From a virus: a DNA stretch of 47,764 nt. Made by a program: the position numbers and the translations under genes. A model generated the notes under the pieces. It ran no database searches. It worked only from the letters and a program-made list of their open reading frames with translations, and had not been told where the DNA came from. Numbering within the stretch: the first letter of the stretch is position 1; every line of letters starts with the position of its first letter. Of the stretch, positions 15,817 to 26,212 are shown piece after piece. The stretch lies in the IMG/VR virus record IMGVR_UViG_3300025652_000126, positions 1-47,764 of that record; one strand, given 5' to 3'.

Positions 15817-17361
15817 ATGGGTTATATAAACGATACAGATTACAATTACTATGAAGGTAGCGACTTAGGTGGTTATCAGTTTGTTTCCATAGACGATATT
15901 GTTAGTCAATTTATGGTTGCTTATGTTGGTGAAGAAAAATTAATATCAAAAGTAAATAGAACAGATGTTCAGTTTCATGCTTATAGAGCTTTAGCAGAAC
16001 TTTCTTTTGATACGTTTAGATCTTTTAAAGCCCAGCAAATAGACGTGCCACCTAGTTTAACAATGAGACTTCCAAAAGACTATGTTAACTATACCAAAGT
16101 GAGTTGGGTAGACACAGCTGGTATTAAGCATCCTTTATATCCTACTAGGCATACTTCAAACCCTTATCAAATAGCACAAGAGTCTGACGGAGATTATGCT
16201 TACGATACAGCTATAGATTCTTTTGTTCTTTCAAAAACTAATGGTTGGGTTGTTAATGGCTTCAAGTCTGGTGGTCGAAATGCTGCTACGCATATATTTG
16301 CTAATACAGACGAAGTAGTTGTTAAACAACATTTTATTGGAAGATTTAAGTTAGGATCTTATGTAACATATTGCTATAAAGCTATAGATGTTTCTGAATA
16401 TAGAGGGGCTTCATTAACGGCAACAGCGGTTTCAGCCGCAGCTTCTACTTTAGTTTTAGATGGAAGTGAAAGTGAGCCTGTAAACGCCACTAGGTTAGCT
16501 AACGCCGGTACTTACGCTCAACCTGCCACTACGGTCAGAGTTGGGTTAAGCTCTAGCCCTCCAGACACTCCAGACGCTAGTGGACTTGTTAATCTTAGAG
16601 AAGTACCAGCGCCTGGTCAGCCGAGCGCCCAACACAGAGATCCAAACTATTTTGACTTAGGATATATAGAGTGGACAGCTGGCGAAACTGGACAAAAAGT
16701 TTTAGGTGAAGATGAAGAGTTAAATTTCGGTAATTTAGAGCAAGCCTACCTAGTCATAGTTTGTATTGCTCCATACGAATTAAGTCAAAGCGATATTGGA
16801 GGTGTTTCTTCTGTAAGTACGAATAACTTTGTTCAGTCTACTATTTCTGGCATATCTTTAGAATCTATAGTTCCTTCAGCTAATATAAGCTCTACTAACG
16901 AGCAAGAATCATCTACATTTACTAGCTTTAAGTCTATGACACCTAGTGAAAACGAAAACGATGATTACAAGAACGATGATTATCAAAGGGTACCAGATGA
17001 AAGATATGGTTTAGATCCAGCCCATGCGCAGACTAACGGTTCTTTTTATGTTGATCAAAGATTAGGTAAAATAAACTTTAGCTCTAATATTTCTGGAAAA
17101 ACTGTAATATTAGATTACATAAGCGATAGTCTTGGCACTGATGGAGAGATGCAAGTTCATAAGTTTGCAGAAGACGCTATGTATAAATGGATTTCTTATG
17201 GCGTATTGTCTTCTAAAGCTAACATACCAGAATACGTAGTAAGGAGAGCAAAAAAAGAAAAGTTTGCCGCTACTAGGCAGGCTAAGCTAAGGCTTTCTAA
17301 TATTAAGCTTGAAGAGATTACCCAAACACTTAGAGGAAAGTCTAAGCAAATAAAACACTAG
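15817..17361 (+). CDS. Neck/ring protein 2 (tail tubular type)
   Basis: A 514-residue protein between the portal-adaptor candidate and the giant stabilisation protein. The N-terminus is helical (VSIDDIVSQFMVAYVGEEKLI, then VQFHAYRALAELSFDTFRSFK), leading into a PPSLTMRLPKDYVNYTKVSWVD strand region. The centre has Ser/Ala-rich and beta-type sequence with a likely inserted domain (about residues 190-350), and the C-terminus is a basic helix (KLRLSNIKLEEITQTLRGKSK). The N-terminal helix pair followed by a MxLPxDYVNYTKV strand is the pattern of tubular/ring proteins in crAss-like phages, again by recollection. No catalytic motif was seen. Confidence 0.7.
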   Translation: MGYINDTDYNYYEGSDLGGYQFVSIDDIVSQFMVAYVGEEKLISKVNRTDVQFHAYRALAELSFDTFRSFKAQQIDVPPSLTMRLPKDYVNYTKVSWVDTAGIKHPLYPTRHTSNPYQIAQESDGDYAYDTAIDSFVLSKTNGWVVNGFKSGGRNAATHIFANTDEVVVKQHFIGRFKLGSYVTYCYKAIDVSEYRGASLTATAVSAAASTLVLDGSESEPVNATRLANAGTYAQPATTVRVGLSSSPPDTPDASGLVNLREVPAPGQPSAQHRDPNYFDLGYIEWTAGETGQKVLGEDEELNFGNLEQAYLVIVCIAPYELSQSDIGGVSSVSTNNFVQSTISGISLESIVPSANISSTNEQESSTFTSFKSMTPSENENDDYKNDDYQRVPDERYGLDPAHAQTNGSFYVDQRLGKINFSSNISGKTVILDYISDSLGTDGEMQVHKFAEDAMYKWISYGVLSSKANIPEYVVRRAKKEKFAATRQAKLRLSNIKLEEITQTLRGKSKQIKH

Positions 17362-17364
17362 TAA

Positions 17365-20300
17365 ATGGCTGAAATTAAAAACACGTTTCTAAAAGGTAAA
17401 ATGAATAAAGACCTTGACGAAAGATTAGTGCCTCAAGGTGAGTACAGAGACGCTATGAACGTTGAGGTTTCTACTTCTGAAGGATCTAACGTTGGAACAG
17501 TTCAAAATATATTAGGAAATATACAGCTGCAGCAACCTGGACTTATAAATGAAGGCGCTTCATGTATAGGCTCTGTGTCAGACGAAAAAAACAACAGGCT
17601 ATATTGGTTTGTTACTAGCGAAAACGTAGATGTAATATTAGAGTGGGACGATCTTGAACAAAAATCCTCCTTGGTGTTTGTTGATCCAAACAAAAAAAAT
17701 TCAAACGCAACACTTAAATTTCCTAACACGCATATAACTGGGATTAATATTTTAGATGATTTTTTACTTTGGACAGACGGTTTTAACGAGCCAAAGAAAA
17801 TAAATATAAAAGATAGTAAGCTAGGCACAGATCAAATTCAAACGCCAACTCTTAAACACACAGAGTTAATTGTTAATGGTTTTACAGTAAAGTCAGGCTA
17901 TGTCAACGAAGATGGTGTAGAAGAAAATCAAATTGTCACTGAACAATATATTACGGTGATAAAAAAAAGACCTCAACTTCCACCTACCGTAAAAATAAAC
18001 ACTAACAAAAATAAGTCAGAGAAAGGTATATTTGAAAAAGTTCTACCTAGATTTTGTTACCGATACAAATACAAAGACGGCGAGTATTCTGCCTACGGCC
18101 CTTTTACTAACGTAGTATTTAGTGCAGAGCATCAAGACACGATAAACTCTACCAACTTTTACTCAATTGAAGAGAATAGAAATGCATCAATGGCTAACTC
18201 TATAGAGTCTGTAGAGTTGTTAGATTTTGTTCCATCAGACATGCCAAAAGATGTTATTCAAATTGATTTATTATACAAAAGTGAAAACTCAAACGTAGTT
18301 TATTCTGTAGCAAACGTAAAGCGTCAGGATAAAGAGTTTGATTTACCAGGCTCAGCTCAAAATGTAGAAGAAATATATTTTGGAAACTTTTTAAGTGAAA
18401 CTAATAAAGGTAGGTATTTGATAACTACCGAAAATATATATGCTGCTCTACCAGAAAATCAATTACTTAGATCTTGGGACAATGTACCTAAATCTGCTAA
18501 AGCTCAAGAGGTATCTGGTAGTAGAGTTGTATATGCAAACTACAAGCAAGGCTACGACTTAAAGCAAAGTGTTATATTGAACTCTAGCTATGAAAAAAGA
18601 AACACTAGGCAAAATGATTTACAGTTAGGTGGAGTTGAAACAGTAAAGTCATTAAGAGATTACCAGCTAGGAGTGGTATGGGGAGATGAGCAGGGAAGAG
18701 AAACGCCTGTTTTTTCTTCAAGTAATAGCTCTGTTAAAGTACCTTGGTTAAACGAGAGATATTCAACCCCTAACTATTATCTACCGCTATGTATTACTGG
18801 CGCTCTAGAAACTCAAGCTCCAGACTGGGCTTCGTACTTTAAGTTTTATATAAAAGAAACTTCAGGTGAATACTACAATTTGTTAATGGACAAGCTGTAT
18901 ATACCTAGTCAAAGCACTGATTTTGATAATAAAGAGGATCATGTTTGGCTATCATTTCCTTCTTCAGAAATAAATAAAATAACAGAGCAAGATTATCTAA
19001 TACTAAAAAGAGTATCATCATCTACAATAAATCCTGTAGAAGAAAAAAGCAGGTACAAGGTTATTGACATATCTACAGAAGCACCTGACTCTATAGCCTA
19101 CAATTACTTTTCTATAGGTGAAGCTTCTAATGTAGATAGTGCAACAAATGATATTTTAGCAAATACAGATGCGGATGCTGCGATATTTCCAAATGCAGAT
19201 AGAAGAATAGATAAAGAAACAGATGTTATTGAGATAGATAGATCTAACACTTTAGAGGTAGGCATACCTTTACTTAGAGCTATAGGTGATGCAGATGGAA
19301 ACAGCGGAGTTGACAATAGTTCTGATGTTGACGAATTGTACGTGGCTTGGAAGCAAGTTTCTTCAGGCGTAACTACGCACTCTAAAAGATATAAAGTTAT
19401 TTCCAACGAGTTTGTAGGAACTTCTTATAAAATGAAGCTTTCTGAAAAAATAACAGAAGATGATGCTCTTCTAGCCGCCAACGATGCTAGTTCTTTAAAT
19501 CAAGATTTGGTTTTTAGTATATTTAGAAAACAGCTAAGAGACGGTGAAAACTTTTCAGGTAAGTTTTTTGTAAAGATAAAGTCCGATGATATTATTAAAA
19601 ATAAAATATTAAACTTAAATAATAATATATCTTCAAATAAGTTTATATCTTCATCTAGAGAAACGTTTTGGTTTTATGATACTAGAGCCGGCGGATCAGG
19701 AGAGACAGAATCTATATTAAACGCTCCGGCTTTAGGATCTCTACCTAATGTTATATCAAACAACGCAACAGAAAATATAGTCGATGGAGTTTCTAATACT
19801 TCCACAGAGTGGGATAACATACTGATAAACAAAGATAAAGCCTTTTTTATCGACAACATGTTTATGACCGCGGCTAACGTTTGCTCCAACAGCTACGCTA
19901 AAGAGGCTGGTCAAGGCGTAATTGCTAACCCAATGCAGTACGGCGAGGTAGAATGGAAATCTAACTTCAACACTGACGAAGATGAATACCCTTGGTCTTT
20001 AAACGCAGAAACTACGTGGTCGCAGTCTGATGCTTCTACTGTAGACTGGAGCTCTACAGTTCAAAACTTTATACCTGGTGTAATTACATCAAACGCTGAT
20101 CACATAGACGAAGGAAAATACGTTTGGAAAAAGTCGATATTTGATTCTCAAGAAAATACTAAAACATACGGAGAAGAAGCTGGTGGGTTTTTTATGCACG
20201 TATCGTTTTTAGCTCCTGGCAAGAACTTACACGACGGATCTTTTGACGGAGCTGCTAACTTAGATAACGTAGAAGTATTTGGCGAAAACAGTCTAGCTGG

Positions 20301-23300
20301 CCTTTTAAAAGGAATATGGGGTGGTGGAGCCTTTACAGATGAGTTTGGAGGTAGTTTAGGTCTAGACGACGAAGGTAACGACGTTAAATTTGTTGAGCTT
20401 GAAGGAAACTATCTAGAAGAAAATCCTCTTGGAGATGCACCAGGACCTGGTGTAGGTAAAGGGTACGACTTAGAATATAGAGAGCATCACGAAAGACAGT
20501 GGGACCCAACGTTTGCTCCATCAAAACTTGAAGTTGGTATTGACGCAGCTTCTCAGGTTGATAAAGATTTAGAAGATTTTGTAAAAAATCTAGCCATTGG
20601 CAAAAAGTTTAAATTTCAAAACGACACCACAGAGCAGCTATATACTATATTAGATGTTTCTATAAAACACGTTTATAATCACACTCCTTGGAGATCTAAA
20701 CTTGTTTACACTAATACTGATGAAATTGCTAGGGGCGGCGATAGTGTTGAAGAAGCTGCTGTTGCTTGGGCTAAAGCTAAACTAACAAACACACTCGCTG
20801 GTGAAGATACAGCGTTAGTAAATAAAATAGTAGATTTTGGTAAAGCTAGTAATAGAAGAACCGTATATATATTAAGGCTAGATAAAGATCCAGTTGACGC
20901 AAGTGAAAGCCCTGTAGCTGGTTCAGCGACAGATATAAACTTTAGTTTGTCACAAAAAATGCAGTTTGTAGATTCTGACGCTCAAGTTAATTCTGGTTTA
21001 ATAAAAGACGTTGAAGCTGTTTTTGAAACAGAGCCAAAAGAAGCTTTAGATCTAAACATATTCTACGAGGCTAGTCAGGCTATACCTACTTACTTAAATT
21101 TAGAAAATGCTAATCAATTTGCGCCTATAGGATGTAGAGTTGAATTTGTAGATTTGCCAGACGCTAGAGTTGGAGAAAACAATATATCTGAAACAATACA
21201 CGTTGCTGAGTGGAAACACACTGATAGCGGTGAATTAGCATTTGTTTGCCAGCAAGAAAACGGTGCTGGGCCAAACGCTAGAGGTTTTAATAAAAAAAGA
21301 GCTGATGGCGTAGAAATAGACTATGTAGATGCTAGAGTTAGATTTTATAGACCTGATGGTAGCTTTACAACATGTAGACTAGGGCCAATGCAAGCTGCCG
21401 GACAAGGCGCAAGTGGTCTTAGAAGACTGTTTATAGTTAATAGAGTTGTAGACGTAACTCAAGAAACAGGTTTAGGTTGGTTTAACTGTTTTACTTTTGG
21501 AGATGGCGTAGAGTCTAATAGAATTGAAGATGACTTTAACGCTAGTTTTATTAAAAATGGCGCTAGAGCTTCTACTACTTTAGACGAGCCTTACTCGGAA
21601 GAGCACCGCAAGTACGGTTTAATATATTCTGGTTTATATAACGCTAGCTCTGGTTTAAATAACTTAAATCAATTTATACAAGCTGAAAAAATAACAAAAG
21701 ACTTAAACCCTACGTACGGTAGTATACAAAAGCTTTTTTCAAGAAGAGCTGACTTAATAGCTTTCTGTGAAGATAGAGTAATAAAAATACTAGCTAACAA
21801 AGACGCAGTGTTTAACGCTGACGGTAATCCTCAGCTTGTGGCTACAACTAACGTTCTTGGACAGGCTACGCCTTTTGTTGGAGACTACGGCATATCTACT
21901 AATCCAGAGTCTTTTTCTGCAGAATCATACAGGGCTTATTTTACAGACAAACAGAGAGGCGCTGTGCTTAGATTATCTATGGACGGGCTAACTCCAATAT
22001 CAGACGCTGGTATGCACGACTTTTTTAGAGACGAGCTTCCAAAAGCAGGTGTAGTGCTAGGTACTTACGACGAATACAAAAGACAATACAACGTAACGTT
22101 TAAAGATTTCGTCTATAACAATATAATTAAAAACTCTTATCTTGCCGAAGGTGAAGAGCTTAACATATCTAACGATGTTACAGAAATAATAAGAAATCCA
22201 TTGTTAGATTCTGGTATTAACTATGTTGCTTCAGATATTAACACAATATATCAAGACGCTGTAGATTCAGGGACAGAACTACTGTTAAACACAGGTATTG
22301 ATGCTGGCGTTATTATAACTTATTTTCCAGGAATAGCAGCTGGAGACATCACGGCTTATCAAGCTCAAACAATTGATCAACCAGCTGTATACGAAGATAC
22401 TACTGTTCCGAATTACGGACCTATAGTTACTACTATAAACGCGGGTGGTACTCAGCAATATCAGACTAATCAAGGTGAACTAGTGACAACTCAAGATTTT
22501 GTTGCAGGTGTTTTTCCTGTATATGATGGTTTTAGAAACTTGTTTAGAAGAGAAGAGTTTTCTGTTAATTTAGATACTGAAGGAATTACAAGCTCAAGCG
22601 CAACTGCCACTGTACACGCTCCTTTTTATGTAAACCTTACAAATGCAGACAATCTAGCCACTTCAAGTAGCTCTAACGATGGTCAGTCACGAGGAGGACC
22701 TAGTCCAGGAGGATTTGCGCTAAACAATGAAGATTCGATACAAATTCCCAGTACGCCTGTTGATGAATTCTTTTCTAATCAAGTTCAAAGCGCTGTTCGA
22801 GCGCAATATCCAGACGCTACAGACTGGACTATATTTAATGGTGAAGAGCTAGCTGTCAAAATAAACTATAGAGTAGAGTTTTATAAAGCCAACCAAACCC
22901 AGTGGTCAGACGATACGTGTAGTCAAGCTAACGCCGCTCCTAATATGGACATTACGTTAAGGCTTATCGATGGTACTACAGGAAATGCAGATGGATTTAG
23001 ATCTGTGCCAGGTAGTAATATAGGTATAGGCAACTACGTGGGCGCTAGTGATACAGCAACTAGCACTAATAATCCGTGGACTTCTTTTGGCGGATCAGAC
23101 ACAAACTCAAATAACTTTGAAACAGCTAACGCTAGTTTTGTTGGTTATTCAGAGTATTCTTGGGCTAACTCAAATAAACGTTATCTTTACTCACCAGGTG
23201 GAGCTCTTGATAGTTACGACTGCTCTTTTACATGGGCAGTTCCTGGTGTTTCCGTTATTGGAGAACAAGAAGAGTACAGAGATGCGAACTACAATGAAAC

Positions 23301-26211
23301 TGGCTATGAAAGTGAAAACGATGACTCTTCCTTAGGCGGCTCAATACAAAATAACTTATACGGGCAAAGATACACATCTTCTGGAGGTTACAGATGGTAT
23401 ACTGAGCATAGATCGATGGTTGTGAAGTTTAGGATATTTAAAGACGACGGCTCGCATTTAGCTAATAACGATATAGCTATACAAAAATTAGAGGTTGATA
23501 TTGAAGCTGCATCGAGCAATACTACAAGGCATAAACTTTGGGTTGAAGGTTTTTACGTGTTTAAGGTTAACGAATTAGATTCTCCGGGCGTTGAGTCTAT
23601 ATCTGAAGTTCAACAAGCTGCAGCCGCAGAGTACGATGTTATCTCAAGTACTGAGGCATTTGGTGATGTTGATGGAAACTTACAAGTAGAGGCGTCGGTA
23701 AATGGTCAATCATATGGAACTTTAAGTCAAGCTACAGATGAATTTGGCAATGTAGGTTTTGCGGGTGACTCACTTGGAGATATTGTAACTGAAGTAGACG
23801 GAACACTTGTTTCAGCGGCAACCTTCTTTCCTGAAGTGCTTGCGTTTCCAGATGTAGATCTTGATCCTTTCGTTGTAGTAGAACATATTAACCCTAGCGA
23901 TTGGGCAGGAAGCAGTTCTGACGATAGGGTAAACCTAACAGCTGGTATAGAAGAAGTTTATGGTCCAGATAATTCTAGTCAAGTTCAATTAAAAAATCAT
24001 ACAGACGAATTAGGAAACAGCTATAGCTATTTTGCTCTTGAAGATAGTAGCGGTAACGCTATAACCGACAATGGCGTTACTTTTTATAACGCGGCAAACA
24101 ACGGTACAACAATAACTACATACAGCGGTAGCTCTGTAGACGACGGCTACTATCTAAGCATACCTACTCAAGAAACATTAAGCGTAGATAGCTATGTTAG
24201 TGTTGTAGGATATGAAGATGGTGACATTACTTTAAATACTTCCAGCGCTAAAATAACGCAAGGCGTAAACTTAATTCACGGTAATTGGTACGCTGTCGAT
24301 GTAGAGTTAGAAGATGATGGTTATCAAATTACTAATGAAACAACTAATATAAGCATTAACGGTGGAAGACTATTGTTGTATGGGGCTATAACTTCAGAGT
24401 TAAGTGTGGCCGCTTACACAGCTAGCCACTTAAACCCTGGAACCAACTACCCAGCCGGAATGTTTGGTCAAATACACAACGCCAACCACGTTAGGTTTAT
24501 GCCTATAACAGTTAACTACGGCGGCGAACAAAGAGAAGTTTTTAGAGTTGTTTTTCAAGCTGATCAAACTACTTCAAATGGGTTGAGCACGCTAGAAGTA
24601 GGTACTTATGGCAACGAAACTGCTATAAACGTAACTAGAATAGACTTAATAGATGTGACTTTAGCTGAGGGCAGTGGTAATAGCGGTACTTTTTCTTTAA
24701 ATTGGAATACAAGCACTACAAACAGCTTGGTTACAGCGCTAGACGTTCCTGCATCTTACTATCAGAACGGAGGCTGGGTTTGGAATCTTTACGAACACCC
24801 CAACGCTCAACTAAACACTATTACTCAAGACTTAGAGGGTAACTTAACTGAAGCTACTGTAGATGGCTATACTTTATCTTTTCAAATAACAAACGCTCCA
24901 GACTACGACGCAACGGCTACAGGGCAAATAAACGGAGTTGAAGGTGAGCTTCAAATACATGTCGTTACAGAAGCTTGGGAAGATGGTCAGCACAGAGTAA
25001 TATCTGTTACCGGAATAAATACTTACGGAACTAACTACTCTATACCTTTTAACCTCGACGGAAGCGCAGTTGACATTGAGTCAATATCTCAACCTGTAGG
25101 ATCTAACATACAGATTAGTCTAACCACTGTAGCTGCCGAAGCGCTAGAATACGCAGAAGATCAAATAACAATACTGCCCGGCGCTGAAGGTTTCTATGGT
25201 AGACTAACTCAAATATCTATACAAGACGATTCTGAAATAGTAAGTGGAGGTAATACAGACTCTTGGATATTTACTAGTTACGATACTGCTTCTTTAGAGT
25301 CTAACCCAATACAAGCTTCTTCTGAATATAAGTTTGAAAACGAGCAGATAGTTTTTGCTAGCGCTCCAGAGAATATTCAAGTTAGTCAATCTATAAGTCA
25401 AGATATTAACGAAGGTGAAACTTACGAAATATCTGTTGATGTAGGTCATATTGAAGGCCAGTTTGATATTTACTACTTTAGCAAGCCAGGCGTTGGTTTT
25501 GTTATTAGTAGCGGAGCAAACCCAACGTCAGGCGTTGTTACAAGAACAGTAGAGCAGTCAGAATATTATCAGCCTGGTATGATAACTGGAGCTTTAGTAT
25601 TTGTAACTACTGATAGCTTAAATACTTTTAGTTTAGACAACATAACAATGACTAGGGTAGCTACAAACGAGGTTAATAAAAAAACAATATCATACAGCGA
25701 AGATGTTAACGGCTGGGTAAGTTTTAAATCTTATTATCCTGAAAGCGGCGTTAATGTGTCTAAAAAATATTTTACTTTTAACGAAGGTAAGATACATCAG
25801 CATTACCATAAAGATGCTATTGCCAACACTTTTTATAATCAACCTCTTGTAGAATCACAAATTACTACTGTTCTAAACGCAGAGCCTGGTGTTATAAAAA
25901 CGTTTAAAACCCTTGTGTACGAGGGTAGTCAAGCTAAAATTAACAAGCACGACTCTATGGGCCATGATGTTGAGCTGTATAATTTAATTGCTAAAGACGG
26001 GTGGAGAGTAGAGTCTATAAAAACTAATCTAGATCAAGGATCAGTTAAAGAGTTTGTAGAAAAAGAAAACAAATGGTTTAATTACATTAAAGGTATTGAA
26101 TACAGTTCAGATACTGTGGCAGAAAATTTAGCTAATCTTAATTTCCAAGGCGTAGGTATCTTATTACAAAACCCAGTTTTAATGCTTGAAGAAGAAGAAG
26201 ATCTATCATAA
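17365..26211 (+). CDS. Giant tail stabilisation / tail hub protein
   Basis: At 2948 residues this is the largest gene in the window. The first 50 residues (KNTFLKGKMNKDLDERLVPQ, then GEYRDAMNVEVSTSEGSNVG) match the start of stabilisation proteins that plug the neck in podovirus-like phages, comparable to P22 gp10. Around residues 1430-1590 lies SIQKLFSRRADLIAFCED, later AYFTDKQRGAVLRLSMDGL and GTYDEYKRQYNVTF, which read as propeller-like blades. Long Ser/Thr/Asn/Asp-rich beta segments and GDVDGN or DDGSYY-type loops fill the C-terminal 1300 residues, so this part may act as tail needle, spike or receptor-contact domains. The usual stabilisation protein is much shorter, suggesting fusion with tail proteins. 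The end is acidic (EEEEDLS). Confidence 0.75.
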   Translation: MAEIKNTFLKGKMNKDLDERLVPQGEYRDAMNVEVSTSEGSNVGTVQNILGNIQLQQPGLINEGASCIGSVSDEKNNRLYWFVTSENVDVILEWDDLEQKSSLVFVDPNKKNSNATLKFPNTHITGINILDDFLLWTDGFNEPKKINIKDSKLGTDQIQTPTLKHTELIVNGFTVKSGYVNEDGVEENQIVTEQYITVIKKRPQLPPTVKINTNKNKSEKGIFEKVLPRFCYRYKYKDGEYSAYGPFTNVVFSAEHQDTINSTNFYSIEENRNASMANSIESVELLDFVPSDMPKDVIQIDLLYKSENSNVVYSVANVKRQDKEFDLPGSAQNVEEIYFGNFLSETNKGRYLITTENIYAALPENQLLRSWDNVPKSAKAQEVSGSRVVYANYKQGYDLKQSVILNSSYEKRNTRQNDLQLGGVETVKSLRDYQLGVVWGDEQGRETPVFSSSNSSVKVPWLNERYSTPNYYLPLCITGALETQAPDWASYFKFYIKETSGEYYNLLMDKLYIPSQSTDFDNKEDHVWLSFPSSEINKITEQDYLILKRVSSSTINPVEEKSRYKVIDISTEAPDSIAYNYFSIGEASNVDSATNDILANTDADAAIFPNADRRIDKETDVIEIDRSNTLEVGIPLLRAIGDADGNSGVDNSSDVDELYVAWKQVSSGVTTHSKRYKVISNEFVGTSYKMKLSEKITEDDALLAANDASSLNQDLVFSIFRKQLRDGENFSGKFFVKIKSDDIIKNKILNLNNNISSNKFISSSRETFWFYDTRAGGSGETESILNAPALGSLPNVISNNATENIVDGVSNTSTEWDNILINKDKAFFIDNMFMTAANVCSNSYAKEAGQGVIANPMQYGEVEWKSNFNTDEDEYPWSLNAETTWSQSDASTVDWSSTVQNFIPGVITSNADHIDEGKYVWKKSIFDSQENTKTYGEEAGGFFMHVSFLAPGKNLHDGSFDGAANLDNVEVFGENSLAGLLKGIWGGGAFTDEFGGSLGLDDEGNDVKFVELEGNYLEENPLGDAPGPGVGKGYDLEYREHHERQWDPTFAPSKLEVGIDAASQVDKDLEDFVKNLAIGKKFKFQNDTTEQLYTILDVSIKHVYNHTPWRSKLVYTNTDEIARGGDSVEEAAVAWAKAKLTNTLAGEDTALVNKIVDFGKASNRRTVYILRLDKDPVDASESPVAGSATDINFSLSQKMQFVDSDAQVNSGLIKDVEAVFETEPKEALDLNIFYEASQAIPTYLNLENANQFAPIGCRVEFVDLPDARVGENNISETIHVAEWKHTDSGELAFVCQQENGAGPNARGFNKKRADGVEIDYVDARVRFYRPDGSFTTCRLGPMQAAGQGASGLRRLFIVNRVVDVTQETGLGWFNCFTFGDGVESNRIEDDFNASFIKNGARASTTLDEPYSEEHRKYGLIYSGLYNASSGLNNLNQFIQAEKITKDLNPTYGSIQKLFSRRADLIAFCEDRVIKILANKDAVFNADGNPQLVATTNVLGQATPFVGDYGISTNPESFSAESYRAYFTDKQRGAVLRLSMDGLTPISDAGMHDFFRDELPKAGVVLGTYDEYKRQYNVTFKDFVYNNIIKNSYLAEGEELNISNDVTEIIRNPLLDSGINYVASDINTIYQDAVDSGTELLLNTGIDAGVIITYFPGIAAGDITAYQAQTIDQPAVYEDTTVPNYGPIVTTINAGGTQQYQTNQGELVTTQDFVAGVFPVYDGFRNLFRREEFSVNLDTEGITSSSATATVHAPFYVNLTNADNLATSSSSNDGQSRGGPSPGGFALNNEDSIQIPSTPVDEFFSNQVQSAVRAQYPDATDWTIFNGEELAVKINYRVEFYKANQTQWSDDTCSQANAAPNMDITLRLIDGTTGNADGFRSVPGSNIGIGNYVGASDTATSTNNPWTSFGGSDTNSNNFETANASFVGYSEYSWANSNKRYLYSPGGALDSYDCSFTWAVPGVSVIGEQEEYRDANYNETGYESENDDSSLGGSIQNNLYGQRYTSSGGYRWYTEHRSMVVKFRIFKDDGSHLANNDIAIQKLEVDIEAASSNTTRHKLWVEGFYVFKVNELDSPGVESISEVQQAAAAEYDVISSTEAFGDVDGNLQVEASVNGQSYGTLSQATDEFGNVGFAGDSLGDIVTEVDGTLVSAATFFPEVLAFPDVDLDPFVVVEHINPSDWAGSSSDDRVNLTAGIEEVYGPDNSSQVQLKNHTDELGNSYSYFALEDSSGNAITDNGVTFYNAANNGTTITTYSGSSVDDGYYLSIPTQETLSVDSYVSVVGYEDGDITLNTSSAKITQGVNLIHGNWYAVDVELEDDGYQITNETTNISINGGRLLLYGAITSELSVAAYTASHLNPGTNYPAGMFGQIHNANHVRFMPITVNYGGEQREVFRVVFQADQTTSNGLSTLEVGTYGNETAINVTRIDLIDVTLAEGSGNSGTFSLNWNTSTTNSLVTALDVPASYYQNGGWVWNLYEHPNAQLNTITQDLEGNLTEATVDGYTLSFQITNAPDYDATATGQINGVEGELQIHVVTEAWEDGQHRVISVTGINTYGTNYSIPFNLDGSAVDIESISQPVGSNIQISLTTVAAEALEYAEDQITILPGAEGFYGRLTQISIQDDSEIVSGGNTDSWIFTSYDTASLESNPIQASSEYKFENEQIVFASAPENIQVSQSISQDINEGETYEISVDVGHIEGQFDIYYFSKPGVGFVISSGANPTSGVVTRTVEQSEYYQPGMITGALVFVTTDSLNTFSLDNITMTRVATNEVNKKTISYSEDVNGWVSFKSYYPESGVNVSKKYFTFNEGKIHQHYHKDAIANTFYNQPLVESQITTVLNAEPGVIKTFKTLVYEGSQAKINKHDSMGHDVELYNLIAKDGWRVESIKTNLDQGSVKEFVEKENKWFNYIKGIEYSSDTVAENLANLNFQGVGILLQNPVLMLEEEEDLS

Positions 26212-26212
26212 T

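Noticed and set aside
23048-23335. Plus-strand 95-codon frame inside the giant tail gene
   Set aside because: Out-of-frame shadow with hydrophobic low-quality sequence inside a continuous larger gene.
26186-26212. Earlier start for the tail protein at 26213
   Set aside because: The extra nine residues (Lys-rich) derive from the acidic end of the upstream gene read in another frame; the later ATG directly follows the stop.
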